DNA from: Kluyvera sichuanensis
GTDB lineage: Bacteria; Pseudomonadota; Gammaproteobacteria; Enterobacterales; Enterobacteriaceae
Direction of reading: 5' to 3'
Assembly: GCF_014218705.1 (NCBI RefSeq)
Contig: NZ_JABBJF010000007.1
Location: forward strand, 1-64,000
Length of the DNA stretch: 64,000 nucleotides
Shown: positions 9,603 to 19,457 of the stretch, piece after piece
Position numbering within the stretch: the first letter of the stretch is position 1
Layout: each line of letters begins with the position of its first letter
Translations under genes and position numbers: made by a program
Notes under the pieces: model-generated
What the model was told of the DNA's origin: nothing
The model's database searches: none
Seen by the model: the letters and a program-made list of their open reading frames with translations, nothing else

Positions 9603-12600
9603 TTACTGCGCCTGCACACGCAGCTCAGCTGCGCTACGACTACGGTGACCCAACAGGGCTTTCACATCACTGGACTTCGGCTTAACCAGCGCGAACTTCG
9701 CGGAGTAAGTCTCCCAGTGCGCCAGGATCTCTTCGCCGCGGGAAGAACCGGTCAGCTGCACGTGCTCGGTAATCAGACCGCGCAGATGCTCTTCGTGAAT
9801 CGCCAGCGTGTCGACATCCAGCACTTCCACCAGTTCCGGGTTCACGCGCTTGCGGAAATCACCGTCTTCATCCAGTACGTAGGCGAAGCCGCCCGTCATA
9901 CCGGCACCGAAGTTAACGCCCGTTTTGCCCAGCACGCAGACAATACCGCCGGTCATATATTCACAACCGTTGTCACCGATACCTTCTACGACGGTAATCG
10001 CCCCGGAGTTACGCACACCGAAACGTTCACCGGCGCGGCCAGCAGCGTACAGACGACCACCGGTCGCGCCGTACAGACAGGTGTTGCCGATGATGCTCGC
10101 TTCATGGCTGCGGAAGGATGAACCGACCGGAGGACGAATCGCCAGCAGACCGCCCGCCATGCCTTTACCGACGTAGTCGTTAGCATCGCCGGTCAGGTAC
10201 AGCTCAACGCCGCCTGCGTTCCACACGCCGAAGCTCTGGCCCGCGGTACCGCTGAAGTGCGCTTTAATCGGGTCTGCCGCCAGACCCTGGTCGCCGTGGG
10301 TCTGGGCAATATAGCCAGACAGCGATGCGCCAACGGAACGGTCGGTGTTGCGGATATCAAACCAGAAGGTTTTGCTCTGGCGCTCATCCACAAACGGTTT
10401 TGCCTGCTGCAGCAACTGCGCGTTCAGCACGCCGTTATCAAACGGCGGGTTGTTCTCGGTGCAGTACAGCGCTTTGCCAGGATGTGGCTCAGCGGTTTCC
10501 AGCAGACGAGACAGCTCCAGCTTCTGCTGCTTGGCGGTGAAGCCATCCAGCTCTTTAAGCAGGTCGGTGCGGCCAATCAGGTCAACGAGGCGGGTTACGC
10601 CCAGTTCAGCCATCAGCTCGCGCACTTCACGGGCGATAAATTCAAAGTAGTTGGTCACTTTGAACGGCAGGCCGTGATAGTGGTTCTTACGCAGTTTCTC
10701 ATCCTGAGTTGCTACGCCGGTTGCGCAGTTGTTCAGGTGGCAAATACGCAGATATTTACAGCCCAGCGCGACCATTGGCCCGGTACCGAAGCCGAAGCTT
10801 TCAGCGCCGAGGATGGCCGCTTTAATGATATCGACGCCCGTTTTCAGGCCGCCGTCCACCTGCAGACGAATCTTGTGACGCAGGCCGTTAGCGACCAACG
10901 CCTGCTGCGTTTCGACCAGACCCAGTTCCCACGGGCAGCCTGCGTACTTCACGGAGGAGAGCGGGCTTGCACCGGTACCGCCGTCGTAGCCGGCGATGGT
11001 GATAAGGTCGGCATAGGCTTTTGCCACGCCGGTTGCGATGGTGCCCACGCCCGGTTCGGAAACCAGTTTCACGGAGATCATCGCTTTCGGGTTGACCTGT
11101 TTCAGGTCGAAAATCAGCTGCGCCAGATCCTCGATAGAGTAAATATCGTGGTGTGGCGGTGGCGAAATCAGCGTCACGCCCGGTACGGAGTAGCGCAGTT
11201 TGGCGATGTACGGGGTGACTTTATCACCCGGCAGCTGGCCGCCTTCACCTGGCTTCGCGCCCTGGGCAACTTTAATCTGAATCACGTCAGCGTTAACCAG
11301 GTACGCTGGCGTCACGCCAAAGCGACCGGAGGCCACCTGCTTGATGCGTGACACTTTGTTGGTGCCGTAACGCGCCGGGTCTTCGCCGCCTTCGCCGGAG
11401 TTCGAGTTGCCGCCGATGCTGTTCATTGCTTCAGCCAGCGCTTCGTGTGCTTCCGGGCTCAGTGCGCCGATAGACATCGCCGCGGTATCGAAACGCTTGA
11501 ACAGGTCGCTTGCAGGCTCAACGTCGGCCAGGTTGACGGTTTCGCCGTTCGGGCTAATCGCCAGCAGGTCGCGCAGCGTTGCTGCAGGGCGGTTGTTGAC
11601 CAGCTCTGCATATTCTTTGTAATCGCTATATTCGCCGCTCTGTACCGCCTGTTGCAGGGTGCGTACCACGTCCGGGTTGTAGGCGTGGTATTCGCCACCG
11701 TGGACGTACTTCAGCAGACCACCCTGTTCCAGCGGTTTACGCGCCAGCCAGGCACGCTTCGACAGGTTCAGCAAATCTTGCTGGAAGTCATCGAACGACG
11801 CGCCGCCAATGCGGCTCACCACGCCCTGGAAGCAGTTATCGACCACATCATCGTGCAGGCCAACTGCTTCAAACAGCTTGGAGCAACGGTAAGACGCGAT
11901 GGTCGAGATGCCCATTTTGGACATGATCTTGTACAGGCCTTTGTTGATGCCGTTACGGTAGTTCAGCATCACCGTGCGGTAGTCTTTCTCGATAGCATGG
12001 GTATCGATGAGACGGCCCAGGGTTTCATACGCCAGGTACGGGTAGATAGCCGTGGCGCCAAAGCCGAGCAGCACCGCAAAGTGGTGCGGGTCACGGGCGC
12101 TCGCGGTTTCGACGATGATGTTGGCATCGCAGCGCAGGCTCTTATCAACCAGACGGGTCTGGATAGCGCCCACTGCCATCGGTGCCGGTACCGGCAGACG
12201 ATTTTTAGCGATATTACGGTCAGAGAGCACCAGCAGTACGGTACCGTTACGGACCATCTGTTCGGCTTTATCGCACAGCGCTTTCACCGTCTCTTCGAGG
12301 TTGGTTTCCGTCACATCGAAGGTGATATCCAGCGTGTCGGCGCGGTAGTGCTCCTCTTTCATCGTGGTGAGCTGATTGAAATCGGAGTACAGCAGAATCG
12401 GTGATTTGAAGCTCAGGCGGTGCGCCTGGCCTTCCGCTTCGCAGAAGACGTTCATCTCGCGACCGATGCTGGTCGCCAGCGACATCACGTGTGCTTCACG
12501 CAGCGGGTCGATTGGCGGGTTAGTCACCTGCGCAAACTGCTGGCGGAAGTAGTCGTAAATGATACGCGGCTGGCTGGAGAGCACGGCGAACGGGGTATCG

Positions 12601-14063
12601 TCACCCATTGAGCCGACCGCTTCCTGGCCGTTTTCACCGAGTACGCGGATAACGGAATCCAGCTCTTCGGCGCTGTAGTTAAACTGTTTCTGGTAGCTGG
12701 CGAGGGTATCGTCGTCCAGCTCGCGGCTGCCAACGCGGTCGTCCGCCAGATCTTCGAACGGCACCAGGCGGCGAACGTTCTTCTCCATCCACTCTTTGTA
12801 CGGGTGGCGGCTTTTCAGATCGTTGTCGGTTTCGGCCGAGTGCAGAATGCGGCCGCTGCGGGTGTCGATAACCATCAGCTCGCCCGGGCCTACGCGGCCT
12901 TTTTCAACCACTTCGTCAGGCTGGTAATCCCAGATACCGACTTCAGAGGCGCAGGTGATGAGCTTGTCTTTGGTGATGACGTAGCGCGCGGGACGCAGAC
13001 CGTTACGGTCGAGGTTACAGGCGGCGTAGCGACCGTCAGACATGACGATACCTGCCGGGCCGTCCCACGGCTCCATGTGCATGGAGTTAAAGTCGAAGAA
13101 CGAACGCAGATCCGGGTCCATATCCGGGTTGTTCTGCCAGGCCAGTGGCACCAGCAGACGCATGGCACGGATGATGTCCATCCCGCCCGCCAGCAGCAGC
13201 TCAAGCATGTTATCCATGGAGCTGGAGTCGGAGCCAGTTTCGTTAACAAACGGCGCAGCGTCGTGCAGATCCGGGATCAGCGGGGTCTGGAACTTATAGG
13301 TACGTGCGCGCGCCCACTGGCGGTTACCGGTGATGGTGTTGATTTCGCCGTTGTGCGCCAGATAGCGGAACGGCTGAGCCAGCGGCCAGCGTGGCACGGT
13401 GTTAGTGGAGAAGCGCTGGTGGAACAGGCAGATGGCTGATTCCAGGCGCAGGTCTGCGAGGTCCAGGTAGAAGCGCGGCAAATCCGCCGGCATACACAGA
13501 CCTTTATAGATGTTGACCAGGTTCGACAGGCTACAAACGTAGAAGTCTTTATCTTCCTGGAGGCGTTTTTCGATACGGCGACGCGCGATAAACAGGCGGC
13601 GCTCCATATCGCGTGGACGCCAGCCCGCAGGGGCGTTAACAAAAATTTGTTCGATGCGAGGCAGAGAGGAGAGGGCGATCTCACCCAGCACGCCTTCATT
13701 GGTTGGCACATCCCGCCAGCCGACGATAGACAGGGTTTCACGCTGCAGTTCTTCTTCTACAACACGGCGAGATGCCGCAGCCCGTTCAGGATCCTTATTC
13801 AGGAACAGCATCCCAACGGCATAGTTTTTCGCTAAACGCCAGCCGCGCTCTTCGGCGACGATGCGAAAGAAACGGTCAGGTTTTTGCAGCAGCAGGCCAC
13901 AACCGTCACCGGTTTTACCGTCGGCGAGAATTGCGCCACGGTGCTGCATTCGGGCCAGTGCGTGTATCGCGGTACGCACTACCTTGTGGCTAGGTTCGCC
14001 TTCTATGTGGGCGATCAGGCCGAAACCACAGTTATCCCTCTCAAGGGATTTATCGTACAACAT
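9603..14063 (-). CDS. gltB: Glutamate synthase (NADPH) large chain
   Basis: A 1486-residue enzyme subunit that hydrolyses glutamine in an N-terminal amidotransferase domain and channels ammonia to the FMN-containing synthase domain. Cys12, in DNCGFGL, becomes the N-terminal nucleophile after removal of an 11-residue propeptide. The FMN-binding domain, with [11 protein letters not shown] and the GGLKTG loop, is followed by the cysteine cluster C-x5-C-x4-C ([12 protein letters not shown]) that binds [3Fe-4S], and by the C-terminal beta-helix with repeated glycines. The start is ATG 14063, with GGGGAGG nine bases upstream. The longer start used in some E. coli annotations is impossible here because an in-frame TAG lies eight codons upstream. 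Confidence 0.98.
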   Translation of the reverse strand: MLYDKSLERDNCGFGLIAHIEGEPSHKVVRTAIHALARMQHRGAILADGKTGDGCGLLLQKPDRFFRIVAEERGWRLAKNYAVGMLFLNKDPERAAASRRVVEEELQRETLSIVGWRDVPTNEGVLGEIALSSLPRIEQIFVNAPAGWRPRDMERRLFIARRRIEKRLQEDKDFYVCSLSNLVNIYKGLCMPADLPRFYLDLADLRLESAICLFHQRFSTNTVPRWPLAQPFRYLAHNGEINTITGNRQWARARTYKFQTPLIPDLHDAAPFVNETGSDSSSMDNMLELLLAGGMDIIRAMRLLVPLAWQNNPDMDPDLRSFFDFNSMHMEPWDGPAGIVMSDGRYAACNLDRNGLRPARYVITKDKLITCASEVGIWDYQPDEVVEKGRVGPGELMVIDTRSGRILHSAETDNDLKSRHPYKEWMEKNVRRLVPFEDLADDRVGSRELDDDTLASYQKQFNYSAEELDSVIRVLGENGQEAVGSMGDDTPFAVLSSQPRIIYDYFRQQFAQVTNPPIDPLREAHVMSLATSIGREMNVFCEAEGQAHRLSFKSPILLYSDFNQLTTMKEEHYRADTLDITFDVTETNLEETVKALCDKAEQMVRNGTVLLVLSDRNIAKNRLPVPAPMAVGAIQTRLVDKSLRCDANIIVETASARDPHHFAVLLGFGATAIYPYLAYETLGRLIDTHAIEKDYRTVMLNYRNGINKGLYKIMSKMGISTIASYRCSKLFEAVGLHDDVVDNCFQGVVSRIGGASFDDFQQDLLNLSKRAWLARKPLEQGGLLKYVHGGEYHAYNPDVVRTLQQAVQSGEYSDYKEYAELVNNRPAATLRDLLAISPNGETVNLADVEPASDLFKRFDTAAMSIGALSPEAHEALAEAMNSIGGNSNSGEGGEDPARYGTNKVSRIKQVASGRFGVTPAYLVNADVIQIKVAQGAKPGEGGQLPGDKVTPYIAKLRYSVPGVTLISPPPHHDIYSIEDLAQLIFDLKQVNPKAMISVKLVSEPGVGTIATGVAKAYADLITIAGYDGGTGASPLSSVKYAGCPWELGLVETQQALVANGLRHKIRLQVDGGLKTGVDIIKAAILGAESFGFGTGPMVALGCKYLRICHLNNCATGVATQDEKLRKNHYHGLPFKVTNYFEFIAREVRELMAELGVTRLVDLIGRTDLLKELDGFTAKQQKLELSRLLETAEPHPGKALYCTENNPPFDNGVLNAQLLQQAKPFVDERQSKTFWFDIRNTDRSVGASLSGYIAQTHGDQGLAADPIKAHFSGTAGQSFGVWNAGGVELYLTGDANDYVGKGMAGGLLAIRPPVGSSFRSHEASIIGNTCLYGATGGRLYAAGRAGERFGVRNSGAITVVEGIGDNGCEYMTGGIVCVLGKTGVNFGAGMTGGFAYVLDEDGDFRKRVNPELVEVLDVDTLAIHEEHLRGLITEHVQLTGSSRGEEILAHWETYSAKFALVKPKSSDVKALLGHRSRSAAELRVQAQ

Positions 14064-14155
14064 ATCAGTGAACCTCCCCAGGCTCTACGGGACGCCCCCT
14101 TAATCGATTGCGCGCAAGGCACAGCAAGAGCATGGCGACGGGGTATGGCATTCAT
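14015..14155 (-). other. Possible upstream reading frame overlapping the gltB start
   Basis: A 46-codon frame starting at ATG 14155 (MNAIPRRHALAVP) ends inside gltB in another frame. Its first codons resemble the N-terminus MTRKPRRHALSVP of the long E. coli GltB annotation, as I recall it, but here the frame is shifted from gltB. Either this is a leader peptide, or the conservation is at the RNA level. No clear ribosome site is visible before ATG 14155. Confidence 0.25.
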
Positions 14156-14667
14156 CTGCCTAACCTCGCATTCGCCCTCTTTTATCCTTTTCGCGTAGGT
14201 CGCACAAGTTTGAGGACTTGCTTAAGAGGGAATCTCAATTACTGCATAAATATGATGAGCAGACTGCTCATCCAGAAAGCTTCCAGCGGATTCCCAACTT
14301 ATCGGGAATCGATACATAGGTCAAATGGCAATCTTATTTATACAGAAATGTGCTATAGAGCAATTAACATAATGATATATAAGGAAAATATGTCATTTTT
14401 GGCTGACGTTAAGCGTGCTGAATGGGATTAGCTAGTGTGATCTGTCTCACTATCTGAAAGCGCTGTTTTAATCGTCATGCACTGTTTATATCACGATAAG
14501 TAGCATTTAATGCTGGCATGGAGTGTGGGGGTATAGGATCACTCTGTTTTTCAACGACAGATAGATTATTGCAAATCAGGCGCTGAACATAAGTAAAAAT
14601 AATCTATATGGCTGTGAATGAAATTGCAGTTATTTTGATTGGTTATGCAATGAGGTAAAAGGTCTAC
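14156..14667. promoter_or_regulatory. Long regulatory region between gltB and yhcC
   Basis: About 500 bases, AT-rich and without a convincing gene. It holds the divergent promoters of gltBD and yhcC. In E. coli the gltBDF upstream region is bound by Lrp, IHF and CRP, which bend and activate it. Visible here are a CRP site (14436-14451), the inverted repeat GATTCCC-N8-GGGAATC at 14289-14310, and TTGAG..CTCAA around 14212-14240. I could not place Lrp or IHF sites with confidence. Confidence 0.6.
14436..14451. promoter_or_regulatory. CRP-binding site upstream of gltB
   Basis: TGTGA-N6-TCACT differs from the symmetric CRP consensus TGTGA-N6-TCACA at one base. It lies about 370 bases upstream of the gltB start and 230-310 bases upstream of the possible yhcC starts. 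CRP control of gltBDF is known in E. coli. Confidence 0.7.
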
Positions 14668-14748
14668 ATGACGATTGATCCAGGTCATCGCCGATCGAGA
14701 CTAAAAATGGCAGGCTTGGCCCCTTTCTTCAGGCCGGTCTATCAGATT

Positions 14749-15672
14749 ATGCAGTTACAAAAATTAGTCAATATGTTTGGTGGGGATCTTACGCGTCGTT
14801 ATGGCGAAAAGGTTCATAAACTGACGCTGCATGGTGGATTTAGCTGTCCCAACCGCGATGGCACCATCGGTCGCGGCGGCTGCACGTTCTGCAACGTAGC
14901 TTCGTTCGCCGATGAAGAGCAGCAGCATAAGTCGATTGCCGAGCAGTTGGCGCATCAGGCGAATCTGGTGAATCGCGCAAAACGCTATCTGGCCTACTTT
15001 CAGGCCTATACCAGCACCTTTGCCGAAGTGCAGGTGCTGCGCTCGATGTACCAGCAGGCTATTAGTCAGGCAAATATCGTCGGGCTGTGCGTCGGTACGC
15101 GCCCGGACTGCGTGCCGGAGGCGGTGCTTGACCTGTTGAGTGAATACCACGAGCAGGGTTATGAAGTGTGGCTGGAGCTTGGCCTGCAAACGGCACACGA
15201 TAAAACGCTGCACCGTATTAACCGCGGTCATGATTTTGCCTGCTATCAGAACACCACCCGTCTGGCGCGCGAACGCGGCCTGAAGGTGTGCAGCCATCTG
15301 ATTGTCGGCCTGCCGGGCGAAGGGCAGCGCGAATGTCTGGAGACGCTTGAGCAGGTCGTCGAGACGGGCGTTGATGGCATTAAGCTGCATCCGCTACATA
15401 TTGTCACCGGCAGCATCATGGCGAAAGCCTGGGAAGCCGGGCGTCTGAACGGGATTGAGCTGGATGACTATACGGTCACCGCGGGCGAGATGATTCGCCA
15501 TACGCCGCCGGAGGTGATTTATCACCGCATTTCCGCCAGCGCACGTCGCCCGACGCTGCTGGCCCCGCTGTGGTGTGAGAACCGCTGGACCGGGATGGTG
15601 GAGCTGGATAAATACCTGAACGAGCACGGCGTGCAGGGGTCAGCCTTGGGCCGGCCGTGGGTGCAGCCATAG
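14749..15672 (+). CDS. yhcC: YhcC, radical SAM protein (TIGR01212 family)
   Basis: A 307-residue radical S-adenosylmethionine protein whose substrate is not established. The cluster-binding motif is CPNRDGTIGRGGCTFC, an unusual wide form with CTFC at its end, near residues 33-48. The barrel continues with GLCVGTRPDC and ELGLQTAHDKTL. E. coli YhcC is 309 residues and starts at MQLQKLVNMFGGDLT, so I use ATG 14749. The frame stays open to ATG 14668, which has a better ribosome site (AAAGG, 7 bases away) and would give 334 residues, so the true start is uncertain. It diverges from gltB. Confidence 0.9.
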   Translation: MQLQKLVNMFGGDLTRRYGEKVHKLTLHGGFSCPNRDGTIGRGGCTFCNVASFADEEQQHKSIAEQLAHQANLVNRAKRYLAYFQAYTSTFAEVQVLRSMYQQAISQANIVGLCVGTRPDCVPEAVLDLLSEYHEQGYEVWLELGLQTAHDKTLHRINRGHDFACYQNTTRLARERGLKVCSHLIVGLPGEGQRECLETLEQVVETGVDGIKLHPLHIVTGSIMAKAWEAGRLNGIELDDYTVTAGEMIRHTPPEVIYHRISASARRPTLLAPLWCENRWTGMVELDKYLNEHGVQGSALGRPWVQP

Positions 15673-15697
15673 CGCTGCGGCAGCCTACAACAGCCGT

Positions 15698-15727
15698 GTC
15701 GCCCGGCCAAGCGCAGCGCCGCCGGGA
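15698..15727. repeat. REP-like element after yhcC
   Basis: GTCGCCCGGCCAAGCGCAGC followed by GCCGCCGGGA is an imperfect palindrome of the same family as 19131-19154, 36696-36764 and 46817-46847. It stands between yhcC and arcB. Confidence 0.7.
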
Positions 15728-15835
15728 AGGCTCCCTAGCCCAATTAGCAGATAATCCCCGCATTTTTCGCACAACCTACCGCGCTACGCTCAGAATTGGG
15801 TATGATTGAACGACGTTGTCGTTAAGGAATCCCTT

Positions 15836-18175
15836 ATGAAGCAAATCCGTATGCTGGCGCAGTATTACGTCGACCTGATGATGAAGCTGGGTCTGGTACG
15901 TTTCTCATTACTGTTGGCGCTGGCGCTGGTGGTACTGGCCATTGTGGTGCAGATGGCGGTGACCATGGTGCTGCACGGCCAGGTTGAAAGCATTGATGTT
16001 ATTCGTTCTATCTTCTTCGGTTTGCTGATTACCCCCTGGGCGGTTTACTTCCTGTCGGTGGTGGTGGAACAGCTGGAAGAGTCACGACAGCGTCTCTCCC
16101 GGCTGGTGGAAAAGCTTGAAGAGATGCGCGAACGCGATCTCAAGCTGAACGTCCAGCTCAAAGACAATATTTCTCAACTGAATCAGGAAATTAGCGACCG
16201 TGAAAAAGCGGAGGCCGAGCGTCTTGCTACGCTCGAGCAGCTGCGTATTGAGGTGCAGGAACGTGAAGAGACGCAGATTCGCCTTGAACAGCAGTCCTCT
16301 TTCCTGCGCTCCTTCCTGGATGCCTCTCCCGATTTGGTCTTCTATCGCAATGAAGATAAAGAGTTTTCTGGCTGTAACCGGGCGATGGAACTGCTGACCG
16401 GCAAAAGCGAGAAGCAGCTGATTCACCTGCACCCGGAAGAGGTTTATGCCCCTGAGGCGGCGGCGAAAGTTATTGAAACCGATGAGAAAGTGTTCCGTCA
16501 CAACGTTTCACTCACCTATGAACAGTGGCTCGACTATCCTGACGGTCGCAAAGCCTGCTTTGAGATTCGTAAAGTGCCGTACTACGACCGCGTCGGTAAA
16601 CGTCATGGCCTGATGGGCTTTGGTCGCGATATTACCGAGCGTAAGCGCTATCAGGACGCGCTCGAGCGCGCCAGCCGCGACAAGACCACCTTTATCTCCA
16701 CCATCAGCCACGAGCTGCGTACGCCGCTGAACGGCATCGTCGGCTTAAGCCGCATCCTGCTCGACACCAACCTGACCACCGAGCAGGAAAAATACCTGAA
16801 AACCATCCATGTCTCGGCGGTCACGCTGGGCAATATCTTCAACGATATTATCGACATGGACAAAATGGAGCGCCGGAAGGTCCAGCTGGATAACCAGCCG
16901 GTCGATTTCACCGGTTTCCTGGCTGACCTGGAAAACCTCTCCGGCCTGCAGGCGCAGCAAAAAGGGCTGCGCTTCGTGATGGAGCCAACGCTGCCGCTGC
17001 CGCATAAGGTGATTACCGACGGCACCCGACTGCGCCAGATTCTGTGGAACCTTATCAGCAACGCCGTGAAGTTTACCCAGCAGGGGAGCGTGACGGTGCG
17101 CGTGCGCTATGATGCTGGCGACATGCTCCGCTTTGAAGTTGAAGACTCTGGTATCGGCATCCCGCAGGAAGAGCAGGATAAAATCTTCGCCATGTATTAT
17201 CAGGTGAAAGATAGCCAGGGGGGCAAACCTGCTACTGGCACCGGTATCGGTCTGGCGGTCTCTCGCCGCCTGGCGAAAAGCATGGGCGGTGATATTGAAG
17301 TCTCAAGCCTGGCAGGGCATGGCGCCACCTTCACCCTGACGGTACATGCGCCCGCGGTGGCGGAAGAGGTTGAAGACGCGTTTGAGGACGATGAGCTGCC
17401 GCTGCCGGCGCTGCATGTCTTGCTGGTGGAAGACATTGAGCTGAATGTCATTGTTGCCCGCTCGGTGCTTGAGAAGTTGGGTAATAGCGTCGACGTGGCG
17501 ATGACCGGTAAGGATGCGCTGGAAATGTTCACCCCCGGTGAATATGACCTGGTGCTGCTGGATATCCAGCTGCCGGACATGACCGGGCTGGATATTTCCC
17601 GCGAGCTGACGCGTAAATACCACGCTGACGATTTACCACCGCTGGTCGCGCTGACGGCGAACGTGCTGAAAGATAAAAAAGAGTATCTGGAAGCCGGGAT
17701 GGACGATGTGCTGAGTAAACCGCTCTCGGTACCGGCCCTGACGGCGATGATCAAGAAGTTCTGGGACACCGTTGAAGACGAAGAGGAGAGTACCGTGACG
17801 CCTGTAGAAAGCAGTAAATCGCAGCAGCTACTGGATATTCCAATGCTGGAGCAGTACATCGATCTGGTTGGGCCGAAGCTGATTACCGACGGTCTGGCGG
17901 TCTTCGAGAAGATGATGCCGGGCTATCTGGCGGTGCTGGAGTCGAACCTGACCGCGCGCGACCAGAAAGGCATCGTCGAGGAAGGTCATAAGATCAAAGG
18001 TGCAGCTGGCTCCGTTGGTTTACGTCACCTGCAGCAACTGGGGCAGCAGATCCAGTCGCCGGATTTACCTGCCTGGTGGGATAACGTGGGTGAATGGGTT
18101 GAAGAGATGAAGTCCGAGTGGCAGCAGGACGTTGCGGTGCTGAAAGCGTGGGTAGCGAGCGCTGATAAAAAATGA
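15836..18175 (+). CDS. arcB: ArcB, anaerobic redox sensor histidine kinase
   Basis: A 779-residue tripartite sensor kinase in the inner membrane. It senses the redox state of the quinone pool and phosphorylates ArcA when respiration slows. Seen: two transmembrane helices (about residues 23-42 and 58-77), a coiled-coil linker, a PAS domain (about 155-270) with redox-active Cys180 and Cys241, the kinase core with His292 in SHELRTPLNG, an ATPase domain with GTGIGLAVS near 468, a receiver with Asp576 and an HPt domain with His718 in EEGHKIKGAAGSVG. The start at 15836 has a good TAAGGA site and matches E. coli ArcB (778 residues). The frame could start 10 codons earlier. The 3' end overlaps the ArcZ terminator on the other strand. 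Confidence 0.98.
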   Translation: MKQIRMLAQYYVDLMMKLGLVRFSLLLALALVVLAIVVQMAVTMVLHGQVESIDVIRSIFFGLLITPWAVYFLSVVVEQLEESRQRLSRLVEKLEEMRERDLKLNVQLKDNISQLNQEISDREKAEAERLATLEQLRIEVQEREETQIRLEQQSSFLRSFLDASPDLVFYRNEDKEFSGCNRAMELLTGKSEKQLIHLHPEEVYAPEAAAKVIETDEKVFRHNVSLTYEQWLDYPDGRKACFEIRKVPYYDRVGKRHGLMGFGRDITERKRYQDALERASRDKTTFISTISHELRTPLNGIVGLSRILLDTNLTTEQEKYLKTIHVSAVTLGNIFNDIIDMDKMERRKVQLDNQPVDFTGFLADLENLSGLQAQQKGLRFVMEPTLPLPHKVITDGTRLRQILWNLISNAVKFTQQGSVTVRVRYDAGDMLRFEVEDSGIGIPQEEQDKIFAMYYQVKDSQGGKPATGTGIGLAVSRRLAKSMGGDIEVSSLAGHGATFTLTVHAPAVAEEVEDAFEDDELPLPALHVLLVEDIELNVIVARSVLEKLGNSVDVAMTGKDALEMFTPGEYDLVLLDIQLPDMTGLDISRELTRKYHADDLPPLVALTANVLKDKKEYLEAGMDDVLSKPLSVPALTAMIKKFWDTVEDEEESTVTPVESSKSQQLLDIPMLEQYIDLVGPKLITDGLAVFEKMMPGYLAVLESNLTARDQKGIVEEGHKIKGAAGSVGLRHLQQLGQQIQSPDLPAWWDNVGEWVEEMKSEWQQDVAVLKAWVASADKK

Positions 18176-18288
18176 CCCCGGCTTGACCGGGGTGCGCGAA
18201 TACTGCGCCAACACCAGGGAACTGGTGGCTGCGTCAGCTGATTAGCTCTATTTTTTTGTTTTTGACACAACCTGAAATACGATTGCAC
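18167..18288 (-). ncRNA. arcZ: ArcZ (SraH/RyhA), Hfq-dependent small RNA
   Basis: Read on the minus strand, the sequence ends in TTCCCTGGTGTTGGCGCAG, then TATTCGCGCACC, a CCCCGGTC-AAGCCGGGG hairpin and a six-T run. This agrees closely with the 3' half of E. coli ArcZ as I recall it, including the seed that pairs with rpoS and other mRNAs. The 5' half is diverged. A possible promoter reads TATCTT at 18296-18301 with GTAACA 17 bases further upstream, giving a start at G18288 and about 122 nt, near the E. coli length of 121. Known: ArcA-P represses arcZ, and ArcZ in turn lowers arcB. The T-run overlaps the last codons of arcB. Confidence 0.88.
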
Positions 18289-18392
18289 GCTCAATAAGAT
18301 AGCAAAACTTAAAATGTTTGTTACGTGAATCAGTAAAATGTGTGAAGCATAACGACTTAATCAGAAATATTAATCGGCGTCAGAGAGTTAGC

Positions 18393-19121
18393 GTGAAGAA
18401 GATGGCTTTGAGGAAGGTAGCGGGGCTAAAACAACTGTTCTGGCGACTGTTGCTGCTGCTGGCGCTTTTCTGGGGCGGTGGTATTGCCGCATTCAGTTTT
18501 CTGCCGGTTCCATTCTCCGCAGTGATGATTGAGCGTCAAATTGGCGCCTGGATGACGGGCGACTTTGGCTACGTGGCGCACTCTGATTGGGTTAGCATGG
18601 ACGCTATCTCGCCGTTTATGGGGCTGGCGGTGATCGCCGCTGAGGATCAGAAATTCCCGGATCATTGGGGTTTTGACGTCTCGGCGATTGAGAAAGCGCT
18701 AGCGCATAACGAGCGTAATGAAAACCGGATTCGCGGCGCCTCTACGTTGTCGCAGCAGACGGCGAAGAACCTGTTCCTGTGGGATGGGCGCAGTTGGGTA
18801 CGTAAAGGGCTGGAGGCCGGTCTGACGCTGGGCATGGAGACGGTCTGGAGTAAGAAGCGTATTCTGACCGTCTATCTGAACATTGCCGAATTCGGCGACG
18901 GTATTTTTGGTGTGGAGGCCGCATCTCAGCGCTATTTCCATAAGCCCGCGAGCAAGCTGACGATGGCGGAAGCCGCGCTGCTGGCCGCGGTGCTGCCTAA
19001 CCCGATTCGTTTTAAAGCCAATGCGCCGTCAGGGTATGTACGTAGTCGTCAGGCGTGGATTTTACGCCAGATGCGTCAGCTGGGTGGGGAAGGGTTTATG
19101 CGGGAGAATAAGCTGTATTAA
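18393..19121 (+). CDS. mtgA: MtgA, monofunctional peptidoglycan glycosyltransferase
   Basis: A GT51-family enzyme that polymerises lipid II into glycan strands without a transpeptidase domain. A transmembrane helix (about residues 14-36) anchors it. The family motifs [12 protein letters not shown] and [13 protein letters not shown] are present, with the catalytic glutamate in the first. Starting at GTG 18393, after GAGAG, gives 242 residues, exactly the E. coli length. An upstream codon at 18318 would give 267. In E. coli elbB lies between arcB and mtgA, but here no elbB is found in the 217-base gap. After the gene, yrbL is also absent. Confidence 0.94.
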   Translation: MKKMALRKVAGLKQLFWRLLLLLALFWGGGIAAFSFLPVPFSAVMIERQIGAWMTGDFGYVAHSDWVSMDAISPFMGLAVIAAEDQKFPDHWGFDVSAIEKALAHNERNENRIRGASTLSQQTAKNLFLWDGRSWVRKGLEAGLTLGMETVWSKKRILTVYLNIAEFGDGIFGVEAASQRYFHKPASKLTMAEAALLAAVLPNPIRFKANAPSGYVRSRQAWILRQMRQLGGEGFMRENKLY

Positions 19122-19130
19122 CCGGGGGCC

Positions 19131-19154
19131 ACGGCGTCGCTGCGCTCGGCCGGG
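19131..19154. repeat. REP-like element between mtgA and ptsO
   Basis: ACGGCGTCGCTGCGCTCGGC and CGGGC match, in reverse complement, the GCCCGGCCGAACGCAGTGAC element at 46817-46847. It separates two genes whose 3' ends converge. Confidence 0.7.
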
Positions 19155-19184
19155 CAACATTAAACCGGTATCCCGGGCGACGGA

Positions 19185-19457
19185 CTAGTCTTCGTCGAAT
19201 CCGGCGTTAAACAGCGCAATCACCGCGGCCAGCGCCTCTTCTTCCTGCGGCCCGGTGGCCTCGACCTCAATCTGACGGCCTTTGGCCGAGTCAAGCATCA
19301 GCAGCGCAATCACGCTATTCGCTTCCGCTTCGGTTCCTTCATCGTTACGCAGCAGAACCTCTGCGTCGAAATTTTGCATCAGCTCAAACAACTTCATCGC
19401 CGGGCGGGCGTGCATGCCCAGCTTGTTGGTTATCTCAACGGTCTGCTTTACGGTCAT
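19185..19457 (-). CDS. ptsO: NPr, HPr-like phosphocarrier of the nitrogen PTS
   Basis: A 90-residue HPr-fold protein that passes phosphate from PtsP (EI-Ntr) to PtsN. His16 in the motif LGMHARP is the phosphorylated residue, followed by the usual [10 protein letters not shown] segment around the regulatory serine. It is the last gene of the rpoN-hpf-ptsN-rapZ-ptsO operon. Its ATG overlaps the rapZ stop by four bases (ATGA), which suggests coupled translation. The length equals that of E. coli NPr. Confidence 0.97.
   Translation of the reverse strand: MTVKQTVEITNKLGMHARPAMKLFELMQNFDAEVLLRNDEGTEAEANSVIALLMLDSAKGRQIEVEATGPQEEEALAAVIALFNAGFDED

Noticed and set aside
10257-11351. Long open frames on the plus strand opposite gltB (also 8358-9344 and 11445-12404)
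   Set aside because: They are shadows of the GC-biased third codon positions of gltB and gltD; no ribosome sites, no recognisable protein, and the opposite strand is fully explained.
14108-14431. 107-codon plus-strand frame in the gltB-yhcC gap
   Set aside because: No ribosome site, runs antisense to the gltB leader and across AT-rich regulatory DNA with mixed composition.
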